Assembly: GCA_002497285.1 (NCBI GenBank)
Contig: DANJ01000037.1
Location: forward strand, 1 to 16,850
Reading direction: 5' to 3'
DNA: 16,850 nt
DNA from: Candidatus Pacearchaeota archaeon UBA92
GTDB taxonomy: Archaea; Nanobdellota; Nanobdellia; Pacearchaeales; GW2011-AR1
The notes under the pieces are model-generated. The model made no database searches. It was not told where the DNA came from and worked only from the letters and a program-made list of their open reading frames with translations. The translations under genes and the position numbers were made by a program. This document shows, piece by piece, positions 7,698 through 13,090 of this stretch (position 1 is its first letter; every line of letters begins with the position of its first letter).

Positions 7698-8330
7698 CTT
7701 CCTATTCCTAAAAAGAAAATGCAGATAATTTGTATTTCTCGGCTTTTGGCTCCAAAAATCAATTAATTCAAAAGAATCTTTAGTATATTCCAAAAATTCA
7801 TCTTTCTGATAAGGCACAAAATATCTCTTAGTCCCTGCATTCTTCAAAAAAGCTCTAGAACTTGTATCATTTTTATCATCGACATAATTCTCCCTATCTC
7901 CTTCCTTAAGAACAACAAGTAATACCCCTGTTGGCTTCAAAATCAAAGACAACTTTCTAATAACTTCTTTTATCTTATATTTAGGCACGTGTAACAATGA
8001 GGTAACAGCCCATATTCCATCAAAACTATTTTCCTCAAACTTCAAGTCTTCAATATCTATAACCCTGGCATCAACTCCTTTTTCTCTAGCAAGTTTAACC
8101 ATTTCTTCTGACAAATCGACTGCACTAACCTCAAACCCATTATCTCTAAACCAAACAGAGTGATCTCCTCCTCCACATCCCAAATCAAGTATTTTATTTC
8201 CATTTAGGCTTCCAGTAAATTTATTAAATTCTGGCCTTCCTGGAACATCCATTAATCCTTTAAAATATTCAGCGAAATTCTTTGCATTCTTATCATAAGA
8301 TTCAATTGTTTTTATTTTGTAATCATCCAT
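7689..8330 (-). CDS. Class I SAM-dependent methyltransferase
   Basis: This 213-aa protein is taken from the ATG at 8330. The frame stays open to a GTG at 8351, but the TATA box at 8352-8359 overlaps that codon and sits exactly 25.5 bp from the ATG. Motif I is ILDLGCGGGDHS (47-58), motif II ends at VDLS (71-74), motif III is IDIEDLKF (91-98), and motif IV is the FDGIWAVTSLLHVP segment (103-116). This matches the UbiE/COG2226-like family that methylates small molecules or proteins. The substrate cannot be read from sequence, and neighbours give no pathway clue. The 3' end overlaps the convergent RPA-like gene by 9 nt. Confidence 0.85.
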   Translation of the reverse strand: MDDYKIKTIESYDKNAKNFAEYFKGLMDVPGRPEFNKFTGSLNGNKILDLGCGGGDHSVWFRDNGFEVSAVDLSEEMVKLAREKGVDARVIDIEDLKFEENSFDGIWAVTSLLHVPKYKIKEVIRKLSLILKPTGVLLVVLKEGDRENYVDDKNDTSSRAFLKNAGTKRYFVPYQKDEFLEYTKDSFELIDFWSQKPRNTNYLHFLFRNRKSA

Positions 8331-8351
8331 TAAATATCTAAAACATCCCAC

Positions 8352-8359
8352 TTATAAAA
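8352..8359 (-). promoter_or_regulatory. Methyltransferase TATA box
   Basis: On the minus strand this reads TTTTATAA, centred 25.5 bp from the ATG at 8330. It decides the start, because the GTG at 8351 would lie upstream of the predicted transcript. Confidence 0.6.
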
Positions 8360-8376
8360 ATTATTGTCCCCCTGAA

Positions 8377-8943
8377 TTACTTCTTCTTAACAAACAATCT
8401 TCTCCAGAAACCCTTCTCTTTCTTGTTAAACCAGTAAGCAGTCCATATCAAGATTACCAAACCAATTAAAGAAAGCAAGAATTTCAGCCAATCGTCTGTG
8501 AATCTCCAATAACTACCGGTACCATATATAATCATTCCAACTCCTCCAAGCATTAACCCTGCACTAACTGATTCCAGTCCTAAAACCAACGCACCCAATA
8601 AAATTATTCCAATTCCAACAGGCAAAGCAGTCAAAAATACTTTCTTATAATGTTTTTTTTCCGCATCTTCCAAGTTTTTTTGGCACGGAGTAGAATCATA
8701 CTGACAATACCCTCCTTGAATAGGAACTGCCTTCACGTCTCCTCTCCCATCCAGAACTACTTGGGTGTTATCTACCCACATTCCCCCTTGATTTTCACAA
8801 ACCGATTGATTATACAAATTTTCAGGACAATAGTCATTGTATTTTGGAACCTCTCCATACAAAGTTGAAATGCCATAAATTCCTACAAACATAGTTAATA
8901 CAAGAATCGCAATCCCAAAGATTATATTCTTCAAATTTATCAT
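8377..8943 (-). CDS. Four-helix membrane protein with a cysteine-bearing outer loop
   Basis: This 188-aa protein has hydrophobic segments at about residues 5-27, 102-123, 126-144 and 153-172, and a very basic C-terminus (WRRLFVKKK). Positive charges at both ends suggest that both face the cytoplasm. This places the roughly 75-residue loop between helices 1 and 2 outside. That loop carries four cysteines (C39, C49, C80, C87) that could form two disulfides, plus a CENQGGMWVDNT element. No catalytic motif is seen and no function is assigned; I recall similar proteins being annotated as hypothetical in DPANN genomes. It shares a promoter with aIF2-beta. Confidence 0.75.
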   Translation of the reverse strand: MINLKNIIFGIAILVLTMFVGIYGISTLYGEVPKYNDYCPENLYNQSVCENQGGMWVDNTQVVLDGRGDVKAVPIQGGYCQYDSTPCQKNLEDAEKKHYKKVFLTALPVGIGIILLGALVLGLESVSAGLMLGGVGMIIYGTGSYWRFTDDWLKFLLSLIGLVILIWTAYWFNKKEKGFWRRLFVKKK

Positions 8944-8964
8944 ACTTACAAATATACAATCAGA

Positions 8965-8972
8965 TTTATAAA
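8965..8972. promoter_or_regulatory. Palindromic TATA box shared by two divergent genes
   Basis: The perfect palindrome TTTATAAA is centred at 8968.5. The minus-strand ATG (8943) and the plus-strand ATG (8994) each lie exactly 25.5 bp away. One element therefore appears to drive leaderless transcription both ways, for the membrane-protein gene and aIF2-beta. Confidence 0.75.
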
Positions 8973-8993
8973 CCTATTTTATCAAACAAACTT

Positions 8994-9401
8994 ATGGACT
9001 ATGAGAAACTATTAGATAAAGCATACAATGAAGTAAAAACTATAACTGGAAGTTCAGAAAGATTTGAAATTCCAAGAGTAAAAGGAGAAGTGGCTGGAAA
9101 AAATACAATAATAACAAACATTCAAGAAATCGCATCATATATCAGACGCCCAATAGAACAATTAGCAAAATTTCTATTAAAGGAACTTGCAGTTTCAGGA
9201 AAAATTGATAATTCAAGATTGATATTAAACAGAAAACTAAACTCTAATCTAGTTAATGAAAAAATTCAGCTCTATGTTAAAGAGTTTGTATTATGTCATG
9301 AATGTAAAAAGCCCGACACTGAAGTCATATCGGAGAAAGGAATAAAATTCAAACATTGTCTTGCATGTGGAGCAAAATATCCAATTAAAAGCAAGATTTA
9401 A
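8994..9401 (+). CDS. Translation initiation factor aIF2, beta subunit
   Basis: This is one subunit of the archaeal aIF2 heterotrimer that delivers initiator Met-tRNA to the small subunit. The 135-aa length is normal. An N-terminal helix and central alpha/beta domain (ERFEIPRVKGEVAGKNTIITN, then IRRPIEQLAKFLLKEL) are followed by a C4 zinc ribbon, C101-H-E-C104 with C122-L-A-C125. The YVKEFVLCHECKKPDTE segment is diagnostic. The start is leaderless behind the palindromic TATA box. It heads a plus-strand run with a zinc-ribbon gene, DUF424, aIF1A and Pno1. A T6 run (9403-9408) right after the stop may end or attenuate the transcript. Confidence 0.95.
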   Translation: MDYEKLLDKAYNEVKTITGSSERFEIPRVKGEVAGKNTIITNIQEIASYIRRPIEQLAKFLLKELAVSGKIDNSRLILNRKLNSNLVNEKIQLYVKEFVLCHECKKPDTEVISEKGIKFKHCLACGAKYPIKSKI

Positions 9402-9430
9402 ATTTTTTCTGTAAAAAAATTCAAACAAAA

Positions 9431-9471
9431 CCTTTATAATCTATAAAAACGAAACAATTTTAGATAGGAGG
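9431..9471 (+). promoter_or_regulatory. Promoter and SD of the small zinc-ribbon gene
   Basis: Two TATA-like elements (TTTATAAT from about 9433 and CTATAAAA at about 9441-9448) precede a strong SD GGAGG (9467-9471), 7 nt before the ATG at 9479. This start therefore uses a leader, unlike its neighbours. Confidence 0.55.
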
Positions 9472-9478
9472 AAAAAAT

Positions 9479-9628
9479 ATGGCAACGCAAGGATACTGTG
9501 TAAAATGTAAAGCAAAGGTTGAAATAAAAGACCCTGTTGAATCCCTAACAAAAAAGGGCACAAAGATAGCTAAAGGAAAATGCCCAAAATGTGGAACAAC
9601 AGTCTGCCGAATGGGCGGATTGCAATAA
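9479..9628 (+). CDS. Small zinc-ribbon protein, DUF5679-like
   Basis: This 49-aa protein has CVKC (C7, C10) and CPKC (C35, C38), plus an extra C43, enclosing a basic middle with the VEIKDPVE and GTKIAKGKCPKCGT elements. That matches the small archaeal and bacterial DUF5679 zinc-ribbon family, whose function is unknown to me. The strong SD GGAGG with 7-nt spacing and its own TATA box mark it as a real, probably well-expressed gene. It sits 20 bp ahead of DUF424 within a run of initiation-factor genes, so a ribosome- or RNA-associated role is possible but only inferred. Confidence 0.85.
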   Translation: MATQGYCVKCKAKVEIKDPVESLTKKGTKIAKGKCPKCGTTVCRMGGLQ

Positions 9629-9648
9629 ATTTAATTTAAATTTTTATA

Positions 9649-9948
9649 ATGATCTGTATAAAATTGCATAAATCGTACAGAAATGTAGTGGCTGTATGTG
9701 ATGCAAATTTAATAGGTAAAAGGTTCGAGGAAGGAAAGATGCAATTGTATTGTAGAGAGTCTTTCTATAAAGAAGAAGAGATTTCATATGAAGAGGCTGT
9801 AAAAAGAATAAAATTTCAGTCAATGGAAGACGCGACATTTAATATTATAGGGGAAAAATCAATAAAAGCGGCTATAGAAGCAGAGTTGATAAACCCAGAA
9901 TATGTAAAAACAGTTCAGAAAATTCCATTTATTCTAGTTTTATTGTAA
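9649..9948 (+). CDS. DUF424-family protein
   Basis: This 99-aa protein matches the archaeal DUF424 (COG2412) pattern: a short N-terminal strand (MICIKLHKSYRNVVAVCD), then GKRFEEGKMQLYCRESFY, then FNIIGEKSIKAAIEAELIN and a hydrophobic tail containing IPFILVLL. The biochemical role is unknown. The family is compact and conserved in archaea, and here it lies between aIF2-beta and aIF1A, which favours a link to translation. No SD precedes the ATG and no TATA box lies at the usual 25.5-bp spacing, so it is probably co-transcribed with the zinc-ribbon gene 20 bp upstream. Confidence 0.8.
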   Translation: MICIKLHKSYRNVVAVCDANLIGKRFEEGKMQLYCRESFYKEEEISYEEAVKRIKFQSMEDATFNIIGEKSIKAAIEAELINPEYVKTVQKIPFILVLL

Positions 9949-9956
9949 CCCCAATC

Positions 9957-9964
9957 CTTAAAAA
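9957..9964 (+). promoter_or_regulatory. aIF1A TATA box
   Basis: CTTAAAAA is centred 25.5 bp before the ATG at 9986. It overlaps the spacer after DUF424 and predicts a leaderless transcript covering aIF1A and Pno1. Confidence 0.6.
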
Positions 9965-9985
9965 CCTGATTTTCCAATTCAAAAT

Positions 9986-10339
9986 ATGGAAGAAAAAGAT
10001 TTCGGAGATTTTGAAGAAACAGGACAGGAAGAGCAGGAAGAGCAGGAAACTCAAGTCGCAAGAGCAAGAATGCCTAGAGGAAGAGAATTAATTGGAGTCA
10101 TCATAGAAAGACTTGGAGGAAATAGAATGCATGTTCATTCAACAGACGGAAAAATAAGAAACAGTAGAGTGCCTGGAAGATACAAAAGAAGACTTTGGCT
10201 TCGTCCTAAAGATATCGTAATCGTAGTCCCTTGGGAAGATGACGAAAAAAAAGCAGATGTAATCTACAAATACAGACCTGCAGAAATAATTCAACTAAAA
10301 AAACAAGGTCTTCTTAACTCGATAAAAGACGAATTTTAG
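9986..10339 (+). CDS. Translation initiation factor aIF1A with acidic N-terminal tail
   Basis: aIF1A binds the ribosomal A site during initiation. The S1-like OB-fold spans about residues 30-105 and includes RGRELIGVIIERLGGNRMHV, the conserved KIRNSRVPGRYKRRLWLRP segment and IVVPWEDDEKKADVIYKY. Residues 2-22 form an unusual acidic, Gln/Glu-rich extension (QEEQEEQETQ), encoded partly by CAGGAAGAG units repeated in tandem at 10025-10049. The start is leaderless. The stop is separated from the Pno1 ATG by a single base. In many archaea a Rio1 kinase gene accompanies this pair; none is here. Confidence 0.93.
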   Translation: MEEKDFGDFEETGQEEQEEQETQVARARMPRGRELIGVIIERLGGNRMHVHSTDGKIRNSRVPGRYKRRLWLRPKDIVIVVPWEDDEKKADVIYKYRPAEIIQLKKQGLLNSIKDEF

Positions 10340-10340
10340 T

Positions 10341-10823
10341 ATGGAAACAGTTTTTTTTGAAAGAACAGGAAATATAAGGAGAGAAAAGAAATTCCTAGAA
10401 GGGAAGTTAAACGTCAAACTAAATATCGTAGGAAAAAAGATCACCTTAGAGGGTGATGCTCTAGAAGAGTACGAAGCACGAATTGTTTTGGAAGCAATCA
10501 GTTTTGGATTTTCTGCAAAAGTATCAATCATTCTAAAAGACCCCGAAGTTTCATTTAGAGAAATACCTATAAGAGATTTTACAAGAAAAAAAAATCTAGA
10601 ATCTGTCCGAGCAAGACTTATAGGAAAGCATGGCAGAACAAAGTCTACTATTGAGGGAATATCAGATTGCAAAATAATAATCCGAGATAATGCCGTGGGA
10701 ATAATAGGTTCAGCAAATGAAATAGAACATGCAATAACTGCAATCACGAACCTAATAAAAGGGTCAAAACAATCAAATGTTTACCATTACTTGGAAAAAA
10801 TAAACAGAGATAAAAATAAATAA
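10341..10823 (+). CDS. KH-domain ribosome-maturation protein Pno1/Dim2
   Basis: Archaeal homologue of Pno1/Dim2, a small-subunit assembly factor acting near the 3' end of 16S rRNA. The 160-aa chain has two KH units. The first (about 1-65) is degenerate, without a clear GxxG. The second (about 75-140) carries G95-K-H-G98 within ARLIGKHGRTKSTIEG. The C-terminal GSKQSNVYHYLEK segment matches the family's conserved tail. It starts 1 bp after the aIF1A stop and must be co-transcribed and probably coupled. COG1094 membership is the most specific call I can support. Confidence 0.9.
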   Translation: METVFFERTGNIRREKKFLEGKLNVKLNIVGKKITLEGDALEEYEARIVLEAISFGFSAKVSIILKDPEVSFREIPIRDFTRKKNLESVRARLIGKHGRTKSTIEGISDCKIIIRDNAVGIIGSANEIEHAITAITNLIKGSKQSNVYHYLEKINRDKNK

Positions 10824-10866
10824 AACAAAGCACCAAAATAATAAAAAAATTAACCCAAAAAAAAGA
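10824..10866 (-). terminator. U-rich terminator region of the Arg-rich micro-gene
   Basis: Read on the minus strand, the 45-bp gap between the convergent Pno1 and micro-protein genes contains T8 (10857-10864) and T7 (10843-10849) just after the micro-gene stop. U-runs on the transcript are the usual intrinsic termination signal of archaeal RNA polymerase. Confidence 0.5.
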
Positions 10867-10868
10867 GC

Positions 10869-11006
10869 TTATCTCTTTCTTCTTGCAGTTGTCTTTCTTG
10901 TTGTTCTTCTTGCAGTTGTCTTTCTTGTTGTTCTTCTTGCAGTTGCTCTTCGAGCTGTTGTTCTTCTTGCAGTTGTCTTTCTTGTTCTTCTTCTTCTTGC
11001 AGCCAT
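10869..11006 (-). CDS. 45-aa Arg/Thr/Ala-repeat polycationic micro-protein
   Basis: This protein consists almost entirely of Arg, Thr, Ala and a few Lys, built from repeats of the type ARRTTRKTT. At DNA level a 12-nt element, TTCTTCTTGCAG on the plus strand, recurs at 10877, 10904, 10931, 10961 and 10991. The spacing of 27, 27, 30 and 30 nt is always a multiple of three. The ATG at 11006 has the SD GAGGTG 8 nt upstream and a TATA box (minus strand, 11047-11056) beyond that. Such composition recalls histone-H1-like tails, AlgP-type repeats or protamines, so binding to DNA or RNA is likely but inferred. No folded domain, hydrophobic residue core or known family is recognised. A Lys-rich cousin lies 165 bp away. 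Confidence 0.75.
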   Translation of the reverse strand: MAARRRRTRKTTARRTTARRATARRTTRKTTARRTTRKTTARRKR

Positions 11007-11014
11007 TATAAACG

Positions 11015-11056
11015 CACCTCTTTACGTTAATTAACAGAACAAAATCATATTTAAAA
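11015..11056 (-). promoter_or_regulatory. Promoter and SD of the Arg-rich micro-gene
   Basis: On the minus strand a TATA box near ATATTTAAAA (11047-11056 as read on plus) is followed after about 26 bp by a short leader. The leader contains GAGGTG (11015-11020), 8 nt from the ATG. This strong SD distinguishes it from the leaderless genes around it. Confidence 0.6.
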
Positions 11057-11120
11057 CTTTCTAAAAATATTCACCAAGCACAAACAGAAAAAATAAACAT
11101 CAAACAGAAAAAATTTTCAG

Positions 11121-11144
11121 ATAAAAAAATAAAAATAAAAATAA
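11121..11144 (-). terminator. U-rich terminator region of the Lys-rich micro-gene
   Basis: Downstream of the 17-aa gene the minus strand reads as long T-runs interrupted by single A residues (A-rich on plus at 11121-11142). This fits an archaeal U-tract terminator lying before the promoter of the Arg-rich gene. Confidence 0.45.
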
Positions 11145-11170
11145 CCGCCCAAGCTAAAGGAAATAAAATA

Positions 11171-11224
11171 TTATCTTCTCTTTTTCTTGGTAGCTTTTTT
11201 CTTGGTAGCTTTTTTCTTTGCCAT
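11171..11224 (-). CDS. 17-aa Lys-rich micro-protein
   Basis: The reading frame encodes MAKKKATKKKATKKKRR followed by TAA: two exact AKKKATKKK-type units and a terminal RR. Ten of its 17 residues are basic Lys or Arg. Its reality is supported by signals rather than length. GAGGTGA (minus strand, 11232-11238) lies 7 nt before the ATG and matches the anti-SD well. A TATA box (11261-11271 on plus) lies about 25 bp before the predicted start site, and U-runs follow the stop. It resembles a basic tail without a body; a nucleic-acid-binding or charge-neutralising peptide is the simplest inference. It could also be a leader or pseudogene remnant of a longer basic protein, though no remnant is seen. 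Confidence 0.6.
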   Translation of the reverse strand: MAKKKATKKKATKKKRR

Positions 11225-11231
11225 GGTCAAA

Positions 11232-11271
11232 TCACCTCTTGATAAAAACAAGTATTTAGAATATATAAATT
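11232..11271 (-). promoter_or_regulatory. Promoter and SD of the Lys-rich micro-gene
   Basis: On the minus strand the TATA box AATTTATATAT (11261-11271) precedes the SD GAGGTGA (11232-11238). The leader would be about 16 nt. The SD is the longest anti-SD match noticed in the window. Confidence 0.6.
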
Positions 11272-11302
11272 AATCGGATAGTAAAAATATCGAGACAGCA
11301 AT

Positions 11303-11310
11303 CTTTAAAT
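11303..11310 (+). promoter_or_regulatory. tRNA-Asn TATA box
   Basis: CTTTAAAT is centred 28.5 bp before the first base of the tRNA, allowing a start 2-3 nt upstream of the mature 5' end. A second AT-rich element, TTATAAAT (11315-11322), is too close to serve. Confidence 0.5.
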
Positions 11311-11334
11311 AAGCTTATAAATTTCTTTAACTAT

Positions 11335-11407
11335 GTCCCGGTAGCTCAGCAGGTAGAGCGCACGGCTGTTAACCGTGATGTCAGAGGTTCGAGTCCTCTC
11401 CGGGACG
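11335..11407 (+). tRNA. tRNA-Asn (GTT anticodon)
   Basis: A complete cloverleaf is present. The acceptor stem is GTCCCGG/CCGGGAC (11335-11341 with 11400-11406). The D stem is GCTC/GAGC, and the anticodon stem CACGG/CCGTG has the loop CTGTTAA with anticodon GTT at 11368-11370. The T stem is AGAGG/CCTCT with loop TTCGAGT, and the discriminator is G. All stems are perfectly paired. There is no intron and no encoded CCA. A protein gene begins only 8 nt downstream. Confidence 0.97.
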
Positions 11408-11415
11408 TTAAAAAG

Positions 11416-11928
11416 ATGGAAAAAGAAATTTACAATGTCGTCGGATATGGAAGTCTTATTAGCCATAGTTCATTTAAAGAGGACTATTCAGACAAGAAAT
11501 TTAAACCAGTTATAGTAAATGGATACAAGAGAATATTTAATATATTAGAAGAAAATAAAGGCTTAGATGTCCTGAATATCCTAGAATCAAAAAAAAATAA
11601 ATTCAACGGAGTTTTATTCAAACTGAATGAGAAAGAATTAAAAAAATTAAAAGAACGTGAAGACTGGTACAATATTGAAGAAGCAGAGTATTATGATTTT
11701 GAAACAAAAAAGAAGATAGGAAAGGGTCTTCTTTTTATAGATCACCTTATTCTAATAGACAAGCACAAAAAAAAGCCAGATAAAAAATATTTCATTCTGT
11801 GTAGAGAAGCTGCTTACCATCTTAAAAAAGAATTTGGAAAAATGTGGGATGAAACGACTTACACATCAGCAGGAGAAAAAATATCCGAATGGATAAAAAA
11901 TAATGCTTCTTACGATACTCTCAAATAA
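11416..11928 (+). CDS. Gamma-glutamylcyclotransferase-like (GGCT/AIG2 fold) protein
   Basis: This 170-aa protein begins with VVGYGSLI (8-15), the glycine-rich YGSL signature of the GGCT/ChaC/AIG2 fold. LKEREDWY (79-85) follows at the position of the catalytic acid, with E82 the best candidate. Family members cyclise gamma-glutamyl peptides or amines to 5-oxoproline; the substrate here is unknown. The ATG lies 8 nt after the tRNA-Asn gene. A TATA box for it would have to lie inside the tRNA, and none is visible, so it is probably co-transcribed with the tRNA and released by 3' tRNA processing. No SD is seen. Confidence 0.75.
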   Translation: MEKEIYNVVGYGSLISHSSFKEDYSDKKFKPVIVNGYKRIFNILEENKGLDVLNILESKKNKFNGVLFKLNEKELKKLKEREDWYNIEEAEYYDFETKKKIGKGLLFIDHLILIDKHKKKPDKKYFILCREAAYHLKKEFGKMWDETTYTSAGEKISEWIKNNASYDTLK

Positions 11929-11935
11929 CCGCTGA

Positions 11936-11943
11936 TTTTTATA
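11936..11943 (+). promoter_or_regulatory. mnmA TATA box
   Basis: TTTTTATA is centred exactly 25.5 bp before the ATG at 11965, predicting a leaderless transcript. Confidence 0.65.
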
Positions 11944-11964
11944 CCCTAAATTTCTTATAAAACA

Positions 11965-13056
11965 ATGAAAGAACATAAAACAGTCGTCATTGGATTATCT
12001 GGAGGCGTAGATTCCGCAGTCGCTGCACTCCTGTTAAAAAGACAAGGATTCAATGTAATTGGTGCCTTCATGAAAAACTTTTCAGATACCAAAGATTCAT
12101 TGACAGGTGAATGCTCATGGATTAAAGAAAAAAGAATGGCTCAAAAAATTACAGCCAAACTGAATATAGAATTTGTAATTTTTGATTTTGAAAAAGAATA
12201 CAAAGAATATGTAATTAAGCCAATGTTTAAAGATTATTCTGCAGGTTTGACTCCTAATCCAGATGCATTGTGCAATAAAATAATAAAATTTCCCCTATTC
12301 TGGAAAAAAGCAAAAGCATTGGGTGCAGATTACATTGCAATGGGGCACTATATAAAAAGCAATAATAAAAAAGGTAAATATTTTTTAGAAATTCCCAAGG
12401 ATAAAAAGAAAGACCAGTCCTATTTTCTTTATGATTTGACTCAAAAAGACTTAGAACATACATTATTTCCAATAGGAAGTTACACAAAGGAAGAAGTCAG
12501 AAAAATAGCCAAAAAAAACAATTTTCCAAATTATGACAAAAAAGGAACTTCAGGAATATGTTTTGTGGGAAAGATAGACATGATTTCGTTCCTTAAGAAT
12601 AAAATAAAGCCAAAACAAGGCATAATAAAAAACCCTGAAGGAAAAATTATAGGAAACCACAACGGCATAATGTATTACACTATTGGACAAAGGGCCCCAA
12701 ATAACTCCGAATTCAATGTAAACAAAGAATATCGAAATAAAATAAAAAATAAAATATATGTAATTAGCAAGAACGCGAAATCAAACGTTCTTATTGTTGG
12801 ACCTATAAATCACCCATCTTCTCTAAAGAAACAATTCAGAATAATTAAAACAAACTGGATAAATCCCATAAAATACCCCTTAAAAAACATTAAAATTAGA
12901 ATCCGCCATCTTGGAAATTTATATCCTGCAGAAATAAAAAAAGAAAAAGCTAAAATCATAGTCTTATTAAAAAAACCTCTTTCTAGTGTCTCACCTGGTC
13001 AATCCTGCGTAGTCTATAAAAATAGACAAATTTTAGGAGGTGGAGAGATAAGGTAA
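11965..13056 (+). CDS. mnmA: tRNA-specific 2-thiouridylase MnmA
   Basis: MnmA thiolates the wobble uridine (s2U34) of tRNAs for Lys, Glu and Gln. The 363-aa length is typical. The N-terminal PP-loop ATPase has GLSGGVDSAVA (SGGVDS at 12-17). The two catalytic cysteines are present: C103 in NPDALCNKIIKF and C199 in GTSGICFVG, matching the Cys102/Cys199 pair of the E. coli enzyme. The central MGHY and DQSYFLYDL elements and the C-terminal beta-barrel (YTIGQR, then SPGQSCVVY) complete the family layout. Many archaea use Ncs6-type enzymes instead, so a bacterial-type MnmA suggests old transfer. No sulfur-relay gene is nearby. Confidence 0.95.
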   Translation: MKEHKTVVIGLSGGVDSAVAALLLKRQGFNVIGAFMKNFSDTKDSLTGECSWIKEKRMAQKITAKLNIEFVIFDFEKEYKEYVIKPMFKDYSAGLTPNPDALCNKIIKFPLFWKKAKALGADYIAMGHYIKSNNKKGKYFLEIPKDKKKDQSYFLYDLTQKDLEHTLFPIGSYTKEEVRKIAKKNNFPNYDKKGTSGICFVGKIDMISFLKNKIKPKQGIIKNPEGKIIGNHNGIMYYTIGQRAPNNSEFNVNKEYRNKIKNKIYVISKNAKSNVLIVGPINHPSSLKKQFRIIKTNWINPIKYPLKNIKIRIRHLGNLYPAEIKKEKAKIIVLLKKPLSSVSPGQSCVVYKNRQILGGGEIR

Positions 13057-13061
13057 GAAGA

Positions 13062-13069
13062 TTTTTATA
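13062..13069 (+). promoter_or_regulatory. Nitroreductase TATA box
   Basis: TTTTTATA, identical to the mnmA element, is centred exactly 25.5 bp before the ATG at 13091. It serves the nitroreductase and cupin genes. Confidence 0.65.
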
Positions 13070-13090
13070 CACCTTAACCCTAAAATATTC

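Noticed and set aside
8328..8351. GTG start at 8351 for the methyltransferase
   Set aside because: The codon overlaps the TATA box, and the ATG at 8330 is at exactly the leaderless distance from that box.
10877..11002. CRISPR-like array of TTCTTCTTGCAG repeats
   Set aside because: The 'spacers' are 15-18 nt and repetitive, spacings are multiples of three, and the whole tract is a single reading frame with an SD on the minus strand.
11081..11113. Direct repeat CAAACAGAAAAAA at 11081 and 11101 as a functional site
   Set aside because: Very A-rich and only 13 nt, in a low-complexity gap; chance or slippage is sufficient.
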